A program made the translations under genes and the position numbers. Below the pieces are notes generated by a model, which ran no database searches, was not told where the DNA came from, and was given only the letters and a program-made list of their open reading frames with translations. Below, in pieces: positions 11,007 through 37,543 of a DNA stretch of 64,000 bases. Position 1 is the stretch's first letter, and each line of letters begins with the position of its first letter. The DNA is from Campylorhamphus procurvoides (taxonomy: Eukaryota; Chordata; Aves; Passeriformes; Dendrocolaptidae): the NCBI GenBank assembly GCA_013396655.1, contig WBMV01004760.1, positions 2,239,767 through 2,303,766 on the forward strand. Reading direction: 5' to 3'.

Positions 11007-14000
11007 GGTGGGCTGGGGTTTCGGTGGGTGGGTGGGTTGCTGCCCGGCACCGCTCCGCTCCCCACGCGGAACGTAGGGGACCCCCGAGGAGGAGGAGGAG
11101 GAAGGGGGGAGCCGGGTGATGGGGAGAGGGGATGTGCCGTCGGGCTCCTCGCCAGCCCCGCCGCTTCCCACGAGGGATCGTCCCCCACGTCGAGTGCGGG
11201 GACACTGAGGCATGGCGCTGTCCCGGCCCCGACGGGCTCTGCCGTGTGTGTGCCCTGGGTGCTGCCGTGCGTGGGTGGTCCCGCAGCGTGGGCACCCCCT
11301 TGGGTATGCGCTCAGCATCCTGCCCTGGGTCGGGGGTCCCCGGGATGCACCCTCTGAGCCCGCCGTGCTGCGGGGAGGGTGCCGGAGTGCCGGAGCCCCT
11401 CGGGGAGCTGCGGGGGAAGTGCTTGGTTTTAATTAAAACGCTCCCTGTGATCCTGCTCTGGCTCGCCACATCCCCCGCTCTGCCAGCCTAATCCGCGGGC
11501 TGCTCCAGCCCAACTTGACAGAGCCTGGGGTGCCCCACTCTCCTTCTGGCCTCCAAGCAATGAACCTGCTCGTAAAAGAAGTAACATAAAATAAATTACA
11601 TAATGCGTATCTTCCCCGTTCCCAGAGAGGGGAAAGGCGTGAGCAGTCCAGCGCTTGGAGAGCCCCGGGAGCTGCGGAGCACCTCGCTGTGCCAGGGAAA
11701 AGGCTGCTCCTGTGCTGCCTGATCTGGGGGTTCCCACGGCTGGCTCTGTCGTGGGGCACAGCAGGCGGCTCCAGGGGCTGCCTTCCTGCTGAAGGGGAAA
11801 CTGAGGCACCCAGTGGCCCCTGCTTAGCCTGGGAGCCAGCTCGCTCGCAGGGTGGTTCATGGCTGTGCCCCGTGATGGGATCCTCAGGTTGGGCTTGGCA
11901 GCAGGGCAAGGAGGTTTGGGGTCCCAGCAGGGCTGGGTCGTGGGACTCAGCGTCTGGCTCTGTGTCTGATCCTGCTCCAGCACAAAACCTAGATGTGCCA
12001 GGCCATTCCCCAGGTGGGAGGGGCTCCCCAGAGGAGGAATGGGGGGCTCCTCAGCCTCCCATGGCGAAGAGCCACCTTTGGAAGCTTTTTTTTTCCCCTT
12101 CTTAAACTGATTATTCCATTCGTCTTCCAAATTGGAAACAGAAACTGAAATTTCCCATGAAACAAATTCTGCCACCGCCTTGTCCCCGGAGGGGGGAAGA
12201 AAAAGAAAATGAAAATTTCAATTAAAGCCATTAGAACCGCTGACATGAAAGGGGTGAGCTGAAGCTGTTTGTGCACAGCTCCTCGATCTGGGCTCTGGCT
12301 GCAGGGTGGCATTTGTGGGGTGACACGGACAGGCGTGCTGTGGGTGCAGGGGTGGCCATGTCCACAGCTCTCACTCACACTTCAAGCCAGCCTTTTCCTT
12401 TTGTTTCGACTTCCAACAGTGGCTCATGTAAGAGGGGAAAGAACTTTTTGATGCCGTGTAGACCAGGAGCATTGCAACACAGCCCAGTGGTCTCCACTGT
12501 GCCTCCTGAGGGGCCCCCCAGTTGGGGAGTGGCTCCTGTGGGACCCCCACCCAGGGGTAAAGGGGTCCCATAGACCGATGGGGCCTGGCAGGGGGCTGCT
12601 CCCTGGGGAGATGAAGCCGGGGGAGGAGGGAGGGGACCTGGGCTGGTGTAACCCGAGGCACAGGAGGAATTTGCCAGGTCTGTGGGAGAAGGGGAAGCCT
12701 GACCTGAAACAATAAAAGGAGCCCAATGATTTTGCCAGTGTTATTCTGAGCTGGGAAAATATTATTGCTGGGCAAGAATAGAAGGAGACGACAGCATTTT
12801 CCTGTGCTGGACCAGGCGATATGGGAGGACCTGAGATGCTGTGAGGACACAGGGAGGAGGGTACCCCCAGGGAGACAGAGTGGAGGGGTTGCCAGTGCCT
12901 AGTGCCAACTCTCCTTGCAGGCACAGGGGACTCCCTGATGAGCATGGAGCCACTGGAGCTGTATCCTTCTGTGTCACTGGCATCACCAGTCAGGGCACTG
13001 GGACTGCCCCTGAGCAACCTGGCAGGGATGGGAGCTGTGTGTGATGGGGTGGAGGTGGCCATTGTCCCCCTCCAGGGCTGGACCTTGTCTCCCTTACAGG
13101 CCCAGAAGATGCATTTCTCACCAGGATGGGGGCACTGCACCACTGGCCACCTCCTTGCTGGAGGTGACAAATGGGCCCCCAGCAAGAACAGGGCTTGGTA
13201 GCACAATGTCCTGGGCTGCTGGCAACTGGGCTTGTCCCAGCACCACCTCCCCTCTTGTGGGGTCATGTGTGGGGGTTGCTCTTGTTGGGGGTTTCCCTGG
13301 GGTCAGCAGCAGCAGCTGGTAGTCTTCCAGGCTGGAGGGTGTTTGGGGACATGGCTGTGCTCATCAATGGCGCTTTGTCCTCCTCCTCCTCTGTCTGGCG
13401 GTCATGGTTGCCTGTCCCGGGTTCAGGGCAGTCTCTGAGATGGGTTTTCAGAGCTCTGTGAAGCTGAGACACTCCCTCTTGCTCTGTCCCTCTGTGGCAG
13501 CTCTGTGGGCGTCACTGTGCCGGCTTGCTGACCCTGAAAGTCATTTCCCACCAGTCATGCCACTTCCCCTGTGGTGTTATCACCATGAGGGTCCCCTTGG
13601 CATCCCACAAAATTCAGGTTTGGACCTGCTTTGGGGGCCTTGATATCAGACCCTGTTACTTTGGGATGTGACATCCAACCCAGGGATGCAGAATCCCCAT
13701 TTCAGTGCCTCTGCCCAAGCACCATCCCCATGGTGTGCTGGGGAGGAAACCTTCCTGCCAGTGAGGTCTGGTGGCAGTGGCAGCAGCAGGCTTTGTGTGC
13801 CATGGCACTGGCTGGGTGCCTGCTATTGTCTCCTCAGCTGGCACCCGGCAGGGACAGGACCTGTTTTCTGCCCACCCTATGTCCGGTCTCACCACCCTCC
13901 TGGCTCTGCTTGAGCCCAGCCTGGGGCCGATGGCACAGCCGTGGTAGGAGTCTGGAGAAGTTTGGTCAAACCTTGCTGGGGGCAGCAACCTTGCCTGGGA

Positions 14001-14241
14001 CCCTGCTGCCAGTTGGCTCTGCAGCTTTGTCCTTGGCTGGCAGGGAGAGCAGCACTCCAGCCAGGTTGAGGCTGGGATGGCTGTGCCTCTGGGAAGGGAT
14101 GGCGATGGATGCTGCTGTCCAGAGCATCTGGGAGCAGCTCTTCTGGCTCCAGGACAGCTCTGTGATACTTAGAAGCAGCAGCTCGAAGGGACCCTTGGGA
14201 CTGGGATGGCTCCTCCTGATGCTTCCTTTTTTTCTGGGCAG
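11007..14241. other. Upstream region of SEMA3G with AT-rich islands
   Basis: No coding exon was accepted. CpG-rich sequence continues to about 11410. Three AT-rich islands contrast with the GC-rich background: about 11540-11630 (CATAAAATAAATTACATAATG), 12085-12260 (GAAAATGAAAATTTCAATTAAAGCC) and 12705-12790 (GGGAAAATATTATTGCTGGGC). Their composition and position upstream of a guidance gene suggest conserved non-coding or enhancer elements, but conservation cannot be judged here. Confidence 0.4.
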
Positions 14242-21462
<7,221 letters not shown>

Positions 21463-21777
21463 AGAGGGCAGGGTGAAGGACATGGGGTGGCTGGGGGCGG
21501 TACCAGCTCCCTGTGCTGCTGGCAGCCCTGGGGGCCTCCTGCCCTGGCAACGCTGCCAGCCTGGTGCCCCTGGACAGAGTGGATGGACAGGTCCCCGTTA
21601 CCCGTTGGTGGCTGCAGGGTCACCTCCAAAATGGGTGGTGAGTGGGGATGCATTGGCCCCTCCCTTGCTCCTGCTGGGTGCTGTGGCAGGCCCGGGCCAT
21701 GATCCCTGGGCTAGTCAGGGCTCAGCATGGTAGCACCACTGTGCTGTCACCACAGGAGCTGGCTGGCTTCCTCTGCA

Positions 21778-21783
21778 AATAAA
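21778..21783 (+). promoter_or_regulatory. SEMA3G poly(A) signal AATAAA
   Basis: AATAAA lies 316 bp after the SEMA3G stop codon and gives a compact 3' UTR. Confidence 0.7.
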
Positions 21784-21799
21784 GGGGCTGAGCGTGGCA

Positions 21800-23615
21800 C
21801 TGTGGGGAGCGGCTGATGGCTCCAGGCTCTTTGCACGCCAGCACAGAGCCTGGGGAAGATGATGCCTGCTCTTCTGGGGGTAAAACTGAGCATTGCCCCA
21901 AAAAGTCTGTGTCCAGGATGAGCCTTGTCACCTGCTGTGCCTGGGGAGCCGGAGCCATGCTGTGCCCTCCAGGGCATAACCTGGAGGACAGGGCTCCTTA
22001 ACCTTCCCATGGCACCAGGACTCACTCAACAGTGCCTGGGTGCAACTCCCCGCTTCCCCTCTGTCCCACCCCCTGCACCTCAGTCAGAGTTTTAGGGCTG
22101 CACAGGGTCAGGGAGAAAAGCAAACGGTTGTGGGCAGGTTAGACCTGTTCCTGGGTAAACACAGGAGAGGCACTGATGCCACCCCTGTCACTGTGCCCAG
22201 GTAGGGGCAGGGATAGGCAGAAGGCAGTCAGCAGTTCCAACACAGTTCATGGGGGCTGCACCACAGCTGGGGTGTGTTTCTGCTGGTTGGTGGCCCTGCA
22301 GAGCAGGGTGGGACAGGGCTGGTTTGGGTGGGCTCATGCTGGCTGGTGGAGCTAAACCAGCACCTGGGGTCTCCCCCAAATGCAGGGGTTGGGGGTAGGT
22401 GCACGGCAAGGTGCTCCTTGCTTTCCTCCTCCGACATGAGCTCACTCCTGGTCAGCCTGGGGTGATAAAGATCTGCCCCTTCCTGAGGCAGGGCAGCCCC
22501 ACACAATGGTGTGAACCGCGGCCACACTGGGACGGACATTGTTCGGAGCTGGAGGAACGGGAAAGAAAATAATAATAATTAAAGGCCCTAAATAGCTCAC
22601 ACAAAGCCAGGTTGTGATATCATCTCTCCTCCCTGTGTGTGTTTGTGCTGCAGCATAGCTCGCAGGGAGCAAAGTCCATTGGCAGCACTGCCCCATCCCA
22701 CAGAGGGGCTGAGAGTCCTGTCTCCCTTCACTTGCAAATCCCAGGTGCCTGCTCAGGGTGTCTCCTGGGATAGGAGAGCTGTGGTGGGGCTGGCAGGCCA
22801 TGACAGGTCCTGCAGGGAGGGGAGTAGTGCTGGCAGTGCTGATTTATGGGGCCAGACTGAGCCAAGCACGTGAGTTTCGATAATCACAGGCCTGGGGGGC
22901 ACAGGAGAATGACAACCAACAAGTGGAGGCAAGGAGGGACCTGGGTGTAAAGCCAGGAACGAGACAGGAGTCTGATTCCTCAGGGCCTGGATTAAACAAC
23001 TCTACAGTGCCTGCACTGACCCGTGCTGGAATGCCTGCATCCCGCTGCCCCCGAGTGACTCCCTGTGCTCCACAGGGCAGGGGATGAGCTGCTCATTTGT
23101 GGGGAGGCAGCAAGAGGGGTCCTGAAGCCACACTGTGTGTGGGACCTGACCCTGAGGTGAGCTGTGAGAGGCTGGAGGTGACTGAGGCAACCTGGGGCCC
23201 TGGAAACTTCCAGGTGCTGAACGACCACAAACACACCCTCAGGCACCCAGGGAGTGGAAGGAGACACCACCCATGGGCAGATTGCAGCACCTGCAGCGAG
23301 GTCTCTCCGCCAGGGGAAGGAGCCCTACCTGGGGCTTGGTGCAATCCCAGGGGCAGAGCGGGGTGGGGAGTCCTGGGGGACGGGGTGTGTGTGGGAACGG
23401 CCGCAGAACAAAGCCAGGGGAGGGGGGACAGGCACAGCCACTCGTCCTGCTCCTATTTTTATCCCACTTCCTAAGGAAGTGCAGCAGGGGGCCGCATGCT
23501 TGCCCTGGGAGCCTTCTAGTCTCCCGAGGTGGAGAAAGTGGAGCTGCTGGCCAGGTCAGGGCCGGCACGGGTGGCCCCAGCCTCGCCAGCTGCCCTCACA
23601 CCTCAGCACAGTGTC
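21800..23615. other. SEMA3G-BAP1 intergenic, no gene seen
   Basis: No splice-supported coding exon was recognised on either strand. One AT-rich island (about 22560-22610, AATAATAATAATTAAAGG) sits in otherwise GC-rich sequence. Human has PHF7 (opposite strand) between these genes, but no zinc-finger exon was found here. Confidence 0.45.
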
Positions 23616-23619
23616 ACTG

Positions 23620-23880
23620 CAACAGCTGGGTTGGGAAGGACCCCTGAGATCATCGAGTCCAACCTGTGACCAAACACCACATCAACCACATCATGGCACT
23701 GAGCACCCCAACCAGTCCTTCCTCAAACACCATTCTGCTGTTTAATCACCCTTTCTGTGAAGAAATTCTTCCTAAGGTCCAACCTTAATGTCCTCTGGTG
23801 CATCTTAAGACTGTGTGTGCTCTTGTCCTGTTGCTGGCTGCCTGAGAGAAGAGGCTGGACAGCACAGCCCCTCCCCAGAG
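23620..23880 (-). mobile_element. CR1-type LINE 3' fragment
   Basis: The plus strand reads GGGTTGGGAAGGACC, GAGATCATCGAGTCCAACC, CCTTTCTGTGAAGAAATTC and TCTTGTCCTGTTGCTGG. These are the familiar antisense phrases of the 3' end of avian CR1 retrotransposons, so the element lies on the minus strand. It is diverged and 5'-truncated, the usual state of bird CR1 copies, and no reverse-transcriptase frame remains. The right boundary is approximate. Confidence 0.8.
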
Positions 23881-24329
23881 CCCCTCAGCACAGGGCAGCC
23901 CAGGCTGCCAAGCCCGAACCCCACCATCATCGCCAGTCATCTTTTGAAAGGAAAGCTCCTTTCCTCGAAGCAGGAGCATCTTCCAGGTTCTAACTTCAGG
24001 AGCTGGTTTCAAGCTGTGAATTCAAACTGGAGAATATTGTTCAAACAGTACAGAATATTGGTTCACAAGCCGAAAAAAACACGAGAAACAACTCCAAAAC
24101 CAAACAACAACAAAACCCTCAACCCAGCAGGCAGGTGCACCCACATTATCATGCCTGGTATTTCTTTCCACCCAACATGCACGTTTTCAGGGACCTTGTT
24201 GTGAGCATGGGCAGGGGGTCCATCCAGTAGTCTGGGATGTTGCAGGTTCTGGTACAGGCCCATACCCTCAGCAGTGCTGCCAATAAGTGCTGCAATAAGC
24301 AACACTTGTCCTTGGAGGCACAGGAGCAG

Positions 24330-24500
24330 AACTAAAAGTATTGAAGTATCACAACGTGTAGAGAATTACAGGAATAAAGTTCAGCAACAAGTGCTATAAA
24401 CTAAATTCCTCAATAGAATTAAATTTTAAAAATATTTAATTTATAAAAGTTAATACTTATTGTCTATTTATTACGGGTAATAAATAGAAGTAGCAGCACA
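24330..24500. repeat. AT-rich tract with perfect 12-bp inverted repeat
   Basis: About 170 bp is strongly AT-rich. It contains a perfect palindrome at 24463-24488: arm TCTATTTATTAC, two-base loop GG, arm GTAATAAATAGA. It lies about 200 bp before the telomere-like repeats. It could be the remains of a transposon end or simply a cruciform-prone tract; its origin is not recognised. Confidence 0.6.
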
Positions 24501-24694
24501 GAGCAAGGAAAGGAAGAAAGGATGTCAATCAGTCGGCAGAGAACACTGAGAAGTGAGGCGTGACAAAGCCCACTATTTTAAATGCAGCAAACTAAACACT
24601 CATCCGTGTGGCAGAAAGAAAAACAGTGGCGGTTTTTAGGCGAGCAGTTTCCCAGGGAAACCCAAAACCCGACCCAGTCGGTGTCGGTCCCGAT

Positions 24695-24779
24695 CCCTAT
24701 CCCTATCCCTAACCCTAACCCTAGCCCTAGCCCTAGCCCTAGCCCTAGCCCTAGCCCTAGCCCTAGCCCTAGCCCTAGC
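24695..24779 (+). repeat. Interstitial telomere-like repeat, CCCTAA/CCCTAG
   Basis: Fourteen perfect hexamer units: two CCCTAT, two CCCTAA (the vertebrate telomere repeat on its C-rich strand), then ten CCCTAG. The array runs straight into the N gap at 24780, so its true length is unknown. Confidence 0.92.
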
Positions 24780-25072
24780 NNNNNNNNNNNNNNNNNNNNN
24801 NNNNNNNNNNNNNNNNNNNNNNNNNNNNNNNNNNNNNNNNNNNNNNNNNNNNNNNNNNNNNNNNNNNNNNNNNNNNNNNNNNNNNNNNNNNNNNNNNNNN
24901 NNNNNNNNNNNNNNNNNNNNNNNNNNNNNNNNNNNNNNNNNNNNNNNNNNNNNNNNNNNNNNNNNNNNNNNNNNNNNNNNNNNNNNNNNNNNNNNNNNNN
25001 NNNNNNNNNNNNNNNNNNNNNNNNNNNNNNNNNNNNNNNNNNNNNNNNNNNNNNNNNNNNNNNNNNNNNNNN
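24780..25072. other. Assembly gap (293 N)
   Basis: The gap directly follows the telomere-like repeat. It separates the SEMA3G side from the BAP1 side, and the missing BAP1 first exon may lie in or near it. Confidence 0.9.
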
Positions 25073-27591
25073 GAGTTATGGGAGGAGAAGGTTGCCAAGG
25101 GAGTGGAGTGCCTGGGGATGCGGGTGAGGGGCTGGGAAGAGAGGTGAGGGTGTAGGGGGCGTGGGGTCTGCAGGGATGGGGCTCTGAAGGGGTTATAGAG
25201 GGGGGACAGAGCCCATGTGTGGGTCAGGAAGAGGTAATGGGGGTGCAGGGCAGGCAGGCTGGGTGTGGGGTGCAGGGGTGGGGTGAACAGAGCTGGGGGA
25301 GCATTGTGAAGGCTCAGAGTGGGGCCTGGGCTCTGGGGGCACCTGGACACGGGGTCTTTGTGTGCGAGGGGTCTGATAAACCCGGGGGTCTCTGAAAACA
25401 TCCGAAATACTGTGAGCTGCAGCAGGAGGCATTCCCATTGTTTGCAAACACACCCTGGAATATCACTGAAACAGACAGAGGGGGGCGTGTGAGATGCCCT
25501 GTGCTGCAGGAACAGCTCTGGCTGGAGATTTCAGGGCACTGGGGACAACCTGTGTCCCTTGGAGCACATGAGGGGGTGTCTCCATCCTGTGTGTCACACC
25601 CTCTCCCCCAGGGAGTCCAGGAAAGGTGCTGCAGTGCCCAGCATGGAGCAGAAGGATCCCAGGCATCCCCTTTCTACTGTGTTGGAGAAGGTGGATTTTG
25701 CGGTGGAGTCCTGGAGGTGTTTCACAGGCTGGGATTTGGGGGCCAGAGTTGGTGTTGGCCTGGGCATTGTCTCAGCATCACTTTAATACTTCTGAGCTGC
25801 TGCAGTGGGAGCTGCTCTGGAGGATGGGGTGGCGAGGTTTTGACGCTGTGGGTGAGGAAATGGGACCTCTGGAATTGCACTGATCTGTGCTCAGCAAAGG
25901 GTTCTGTCTGCTGTCAGTCTCACAGTCTCCCTGAGTTTTGCTGCTCTTTATCCTCTTGACTGGTACTCAGGAACTCCTGAAATCATTTTCATCCACTCCT
26001 TCTTCATCACAGCAATGCTGAAGACAGGACATGGTTTAGATTCTCACAGCTGGGAGGGAAGGTTCTTTGCTTGGGAGATACTCTAGGCTGAGGAAGGTTT
26101 CATTTGGGTATGTGGGAGTTGGGCTGCAGATGTGGCAGCTGGGACAGCTGTTGGGAGTGACCCATGTGCTGCTCTCAGCCTTCAGCACATCCCTGCAGCT
26201 GCCTGGTCCTCACCACAGGGCTTGGGATTGGGATATTTGGGTGCTTTTCTGGTCAGGAAGGGTTGGGAGATCCGGGTTTGGAGGGAGAGGAGAGCCTTAG
26301 GACCATCCAGGCTGCTGGCGTTTGTCGTGTGTGCTTGTGGACACTAGAACGTGTCCCAGACACCCCAAATAATTTGGGATGCGGATTTGGGTGCGCCAGG
26401 AGTGATGGCAGCAGCAGGACTGTGCCTTTCAGGGATGCTGAGGTAACACAATTGAAGAAGAAGGCAGGGTTGGAAGGGACCAGGAAGGGGCCAGATGTGT
26501 AACGGCGTGGCACGGTGAGCAGGCTCTCACTGGTTTGAAGCACATTATTCCTGCAGCATATTTCTTCCCACTGACATTTTTGTAAGAAAAATGATGTTTT
26601 CTGCTAAAGTAAGGAAGACTTTTTGCTCCTAGAAGTTTCCTCCCTGTTTTAATCATTTTAACCTTGCTGTGGAGGCCTGTTGGGCTCCTGTCTTCTTAAA
26701 CTGAGCCACTTACTTCAGGGTCCTTAAATCCGTTGCTTACAGGGATGTTTCTTAGTATTTAATCCTTCTTATTGGTATTCCCTGGACTTCCTCCCAGGCT
26801 TTTAGCAGCCTTTATGTGGGAGTTAAAGAAGCAGTTTTGTTATTCCAGTCTCGAGCTCGCTAAATCCATGTGCAGGGTGACTGCCTGGAAATTGGGCTGA
26901 CTGCTTTGCTTTGGCATCACAGTGGCAGCTGCTGCACAGTTGCTGATGTCTGGTAATCCTTTGGTCTCCTTGCTGTTGTCTCTGTATCCCTGGTTACGTC
27001 CTCCTGTACAGGAGTCACTGGAGACAGGCTCTTAGATTTGGTCCCCTAAGAAAGAGGGAGATGAAGAGGAACCTTTTGGCCCTTGGGCTTCCCTGCAGTC
27101 CTGTTGCTGTAAGCTGCTTTCTCTTCACCGTCTGTCTTTCACTAACAAGAACAGAAATTATCTTTTAAAATGTCTTGTGATCCATTCAGCCATTTTCCTC
27201 TCTGGTTGAAAGCATGTGTGTTGTTCAGGTGCTCCCAGCTGCTGCTCACGGTGAGGATTTACTTTATGGCTGGTCATCTGCAGTGGGTCAGGGTCTGAAG
27301 GTGTTTCTGGCTGCACTGGGCTCTGGCGGGAGAGGGCTAGTTCAGGTCCTCTCAAGGAAGAGGATCATGAATTACGATGGAGGAATCAAGGCAGTCAAAG
27401 CACCTCTGTAGCATGCCAGGACTCAATGTCTCTGCTGCTGCCACTCCGTGTGATCCTGGTGCCATTTTGCTGTGGGTTTTTTGGCTGTGCCATGGCCTGG
27501 GACTATGGGGGACCTTCAGGGGATGGTGGCAGCTGGTTTCCAGTCTGCTTTCTTCAGATCGAAGTAACCTGTTAGTTTTTTTCTTTTCCAG
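25073..27591. other. Region upstream of BAP1 exon 2
   Basis: No exon resembling the BAP1 N-terminus (MNKGWLELESDPG) or PHF7 was found in the 2.5 kb before BAP1 exon 2. The left 350 bp is G-rich and low in complexity; the rest is ordinary unique sequence. Confidence 0.5.
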
Positions 27592-35863
<8,272 letters not shown>

Positions 35864-37199
35864 CTGGGGAGCCAGGACTGTGAGGAACAGCAGCTGGGCT
35901 TTGTATTGCCTCTGGGCAATGAACTTGGATCTGTTACCCCTTGCCCAAGGAAGAGGGACCACAGTGACAAGCCCTGGGCCAAGGTGGACCCTGGGGACAA
36001 ATGGAAATGGGGTTTTCCTCTGTGCCTGAGCTGTGAAAGGCAGGAACATCTCTTGAGGAGTCCCTGCAGCAGAAGGCAATCCTGAGTGCCCCAGCTGCCT
36101 GACCATGCCCTGGCAGTGCCCAGACACTGTTGGGCTGTGTCCCGGCACCATGGCTGAGGACTGTGATAGGAAGGAAAGAGCCCACCCAGCTGGTCATGGG
36201 TCTGGTGGTGTGGGAGTGCTGGGAATGCCCAGCTGGGGCTGTGCTGGCCACAGCTGGCTGTGGCTTGTGTCCTCCTGCATCTAGGCCTTCAGCAGTGTGT
36301 TTTCCTGGGACATTCATGTCTGTGTTTTCTATCCTTCTCCCTCCCTTCCCTGAACTCATTTTTGGTCCTAACCCAGGCTTTGGCCATTTCTGAGCAAGGT
36401 GGCTCTGGGACAGAGCCCCTTCTACCCCCACCCTGCACTGCAGTGCCCCAGTGCCCAGTGCTGCCTGGGCTCCTGGGGATGATGTCACCCCCCCAGTGGG
36501 CCATGGTAGGTCTGTTGCTCAATGAGGGGGGGTGGGCTCATCCCTGGAGCTGGGCCTTGTGGTGGTGCTGGGGGTGGCCCATGGCTCTGCTGCCATGGCT
36601 GCTTTCCTTGGGACCAGCTCTATGGCCCTGGCAGTGCCTGTGGGTCATGTGGAGTTGCTCCAGGCCCAGTCCTTAGAGAAAACCCCATGAATTATGAACA
36701 GACCAGGTTTTTAGGGTGGCCTCAGTGCTGCTGGGCACAGTGCTGGGCTGGATGCTGGATGTGGCTCAGTGAAGCCTCTCAGCAGGAGGAGAGGTGGCTG
36801 GTTGCTGCAATGGTGGAGGTGGGATGGGGACAGCAGTGGCAGGTGCAAGCCGTGGAGGCAGCCTCCAGTTCCTCTTGCCCAAGCCCCTGGCTGGCTGCTA
36901 ACTTGAGCTTGCTGGTGCAGCCTGGCTGCCTCTTTCCCCCTGCCTTCTGCCAGCACTCTGCATATACTCTCGTGCCTGACTCCAGCAGCCTGGCAGAAAT
37001 CTGAGGTGTCAGAGTTGACCACCACCCTCCAGAGATGTCCTGTGGCAGAGCTGCCCCAGGAGAGGACAGTTTTTCAAAATGTGTACGGATCTTAACTATG
37101 GAATGAAACATTTTTTTTTGTATTTGTTGAAGGAAAAAATCCTTCTGTCTCTTGCTGTGTCTAATATCAAGTGCTGTAAATAATGGATCTGTCTGAAGG

Positions 37200-37205
37200 A
37201 ATAAA
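37200..37205 (+). promoter_or_regulatory. BAP1 poly(A) signal AATAAA
   Basis: AATAAA at the end of a 1.35-kb 3' UTR that begins at 35864. A GT-rich stretch (GGGGTGTGTGTGTGG at about 37234-37248) follows, as expected for cleavage near 37220. Confidence 0.8.
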
Positions 37206-37371
37206 GCTATCCTGTAACAGCCAGCCAAGGGAGGGGGGTGTGTGTGTGGCTGGGAGTACTGAATGCTAGCTCCAGGCCATGTTTCCCCTGCTGACAGCTC
37301 TTCTGTGGTGTAGAATTGAGGCAGAGTGCAACACCACCAGGTGCCTGTGCTCCTGGTGGAGTCAGGCTCAG

Positions 37372-37377
37372 TTTATT
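37372..37377 (-). promoter_or_regulatory. DNAH1 poly(A) signal (AATAAA on the minus strand)
   Basis: TTTATT on the plus strand is AATAAA on the minus strand, about 170 bp downstream of the DNAH1 stop codon. With the BAP1 signal at 37200-37205 it implies that the two convergent transcripts end within about 150-200 bp of each other. Confidence 0.65.
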
Positions 37378-37379
37378 GA

Positions 37380-37480
37380 CACACCTTAATAGGAGGAGGG
37401 GGGAGCAGTGGCCCAGTGCACCTCAACAGGAGGAGGATAGGACTCACCTCAACAGGAGGGCAGGAGGAGAGGAGGGAAGC
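37380..37480. repeat. Short degenerate CACCTCAACAGGAGGAGG repeat
   Basis: Three imperfect copies of a CACCTYAAYAGGAGG phrase lie in the DNAH1 3' UTR, between its stop codon and poly(A) signal, followed by a GGAGGAGAGGAGGG purine tract. Confidence 0.6.
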
Positions 37481-37543
37481 GGCCTGGCTGAGACCCTCAG
37501 CTGCAGTGGGTTCCTGGGCTGGCTGACTGGGTGGGTTTCCTGG

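Noticed and set aside
11212..11436. Open frame MALSRPRRALP... in CpG-rich DNA after the gap
   Set aside because: No hydrophobic core of a signal peptide, no in-phase donor and no homology.
10392..11469. Several long frames on both strands across 10.4-11.5 kb
   Set aside because: Most of each frame is the N gap, and the flanks show no family similarity.
13802..13943. Possible SEMA3G signal exon (MALAGCLLLSPQ..., phase 1, GTAGGA donor)
   Set aside because: Phase and a hydrophobic start fit, but the hydrophobic stretch is short and the class-3 semaphorin PRLxLSY-like motif before exon 2 is absent. A chance match is likely.
24695..24779. Telomere repeats as a true chromosome end
   Set aside because: The known DNAH1-BAP1-SEMA3G block continues on both sides in the expected order, so an interstitial array or local misassembly is likelier.
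21800..27591. PHF7 between SEMA3G and BAP1
   Set aside because: No PHD or RING zinc-finger exon (patterned Cys/His) was found in any frame, though one could hide in the gap.
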